From contig JAEXXN010000126.1 in NCBI GenBank assembly GCA_023405875.1, positions 1 through 6,634 on the forward strand: a DNA stretch of 6,634 nt, given 5' to 3'. The DNA is from Bacillota bacterium (GTDB taxonomy: Bacteria; Bacillota; Clostridia; Lutisporales; Lutisporaceae). The notes beneath the pieces are model-generated. The model was not told the DNA's origin and ran no database searches. It saw only the letters and a program-made list of their open reading frames with translations. Below, one piece after another: positions 6,586 through 6,634 of this stretch. The position numbers were made by a program, and so were the translations under genes. Positions within the stretch are counted from its first letter, which is position 1. Each line of letters opens with the position of its first letter.

Positions 6586-6593
6586 AAAGGTGG
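6586..6593 (+). promoter_or_regulatory. Ribosome binding site of the downstream gene
   Basis: AAAGGTGG, continuing as GG, is a good Shine-Dalgarno match nine bases before the ATG at 6603. It supports a real gene starting at the window edge, despite only 10 complete codons being visible. It begins ten bases after the inverted repeat ends. Confidence 0.7.
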
Positions 6594-6602
6594 GGTTAGC
6601 AT

Positions 6603-6634
6603 ATGATACTTATAAAAAACGGTAAGCTATACAC
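6603..6634 (+). CDS. Start of an unidentified gene, possibly amidohydrolase (3' partial)
   Basis: Only MILIKNGKLY and part of the next codon are visible, after a well-placed ribosome binding site. An N-terminus of the form M-[IL]-[IL]-I-K-N-G-K is common in metal-dependent amidohydrolases such as dihydroorotase and imidazolonepropionase-like enzymes, where it forms the first beta strands of the small domain. Ten residues are too few for assignment, so the family call is a guess from the pattern. The intervening 266-bp gap from tex makes co-transcription with tex uncertain. Confidence 0.45.
   Translation, partial: MILIKNGKLY

Noticed and set aside
1..6634. CRISPR arrays, tRNA or rRNA genes, phage or defence genes
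   Set aside because: No regularly spaced repeats, no cloverleaf or rRNA-like sequence, and no such proteins were seen; the coding content is housekeeping.

Overview
This window looks like a chromosomal housekeeping segment from a low-to-moderate GC Firmicute, most likely class Clostridia. The reasons are the secA-prfB gene order (also seen in Bacillus subtilis), strong AGGAGG-type ribosome binding sites, the AUA/AGA/AGG-rich codon use, and a PheB-type (UPF0735) HTH-ACT protein. The genus cannot be fixed from the sequence alone.

Layout, left to right. (1) 3-2237 (+): the translocase ATPase SecA, complete at its C-terminus but missing roughly the first 90 residues at the window edge. (2) 2238-2334: a 97-bp gap with a 28-bp perfect palindrome flanked by 12-bp direct repeats, the second of which runs into the prfB ribosome binding site. 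(3) 2335-3430 (+): prfB, peptide chain release factor 2, read through a programmed +1 frameshift at an in-frame UGA (CTT TGA C). (4) 3437-3497: a nearly perfect 61-nt hairpin between the converging prfB and ACT genes. (5) 3504-3944 (-): a 146-aa HTH-ACT protein of the PheB/UPF0735 family. (6) 3945-4185: a divergent intergenic region with candidate promoters and a second copy of the palindrome. (7) 4186-6336 (+): Tex, an S1-domain RNA-binding transcription accessory protein of 716 aa. (8) 6333-6576: a large imperfect inverted repeat of about 244 bp whose left tip includes the tex stop codon; it may be a MITE-like element or a structured RNA. (9) 6603-6634 (+): the first 10 codons of another gene, possibly an amidohydrolase.

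Functionally, secA and prfB serve protein export and translation termination. Tex is linked to transcription and RNA metabolism, and the ACT protein is probably a small amino-acid-responsive regulator. The genes are ordinary. What stands out is that every one of the four intergenic gaps holds a palindromic element, of three different kinds. The 244-bp inverted repeat and the palindrome with an apparent target duplication are the items most worth a second look. I found no sign of a new multi-gene system.
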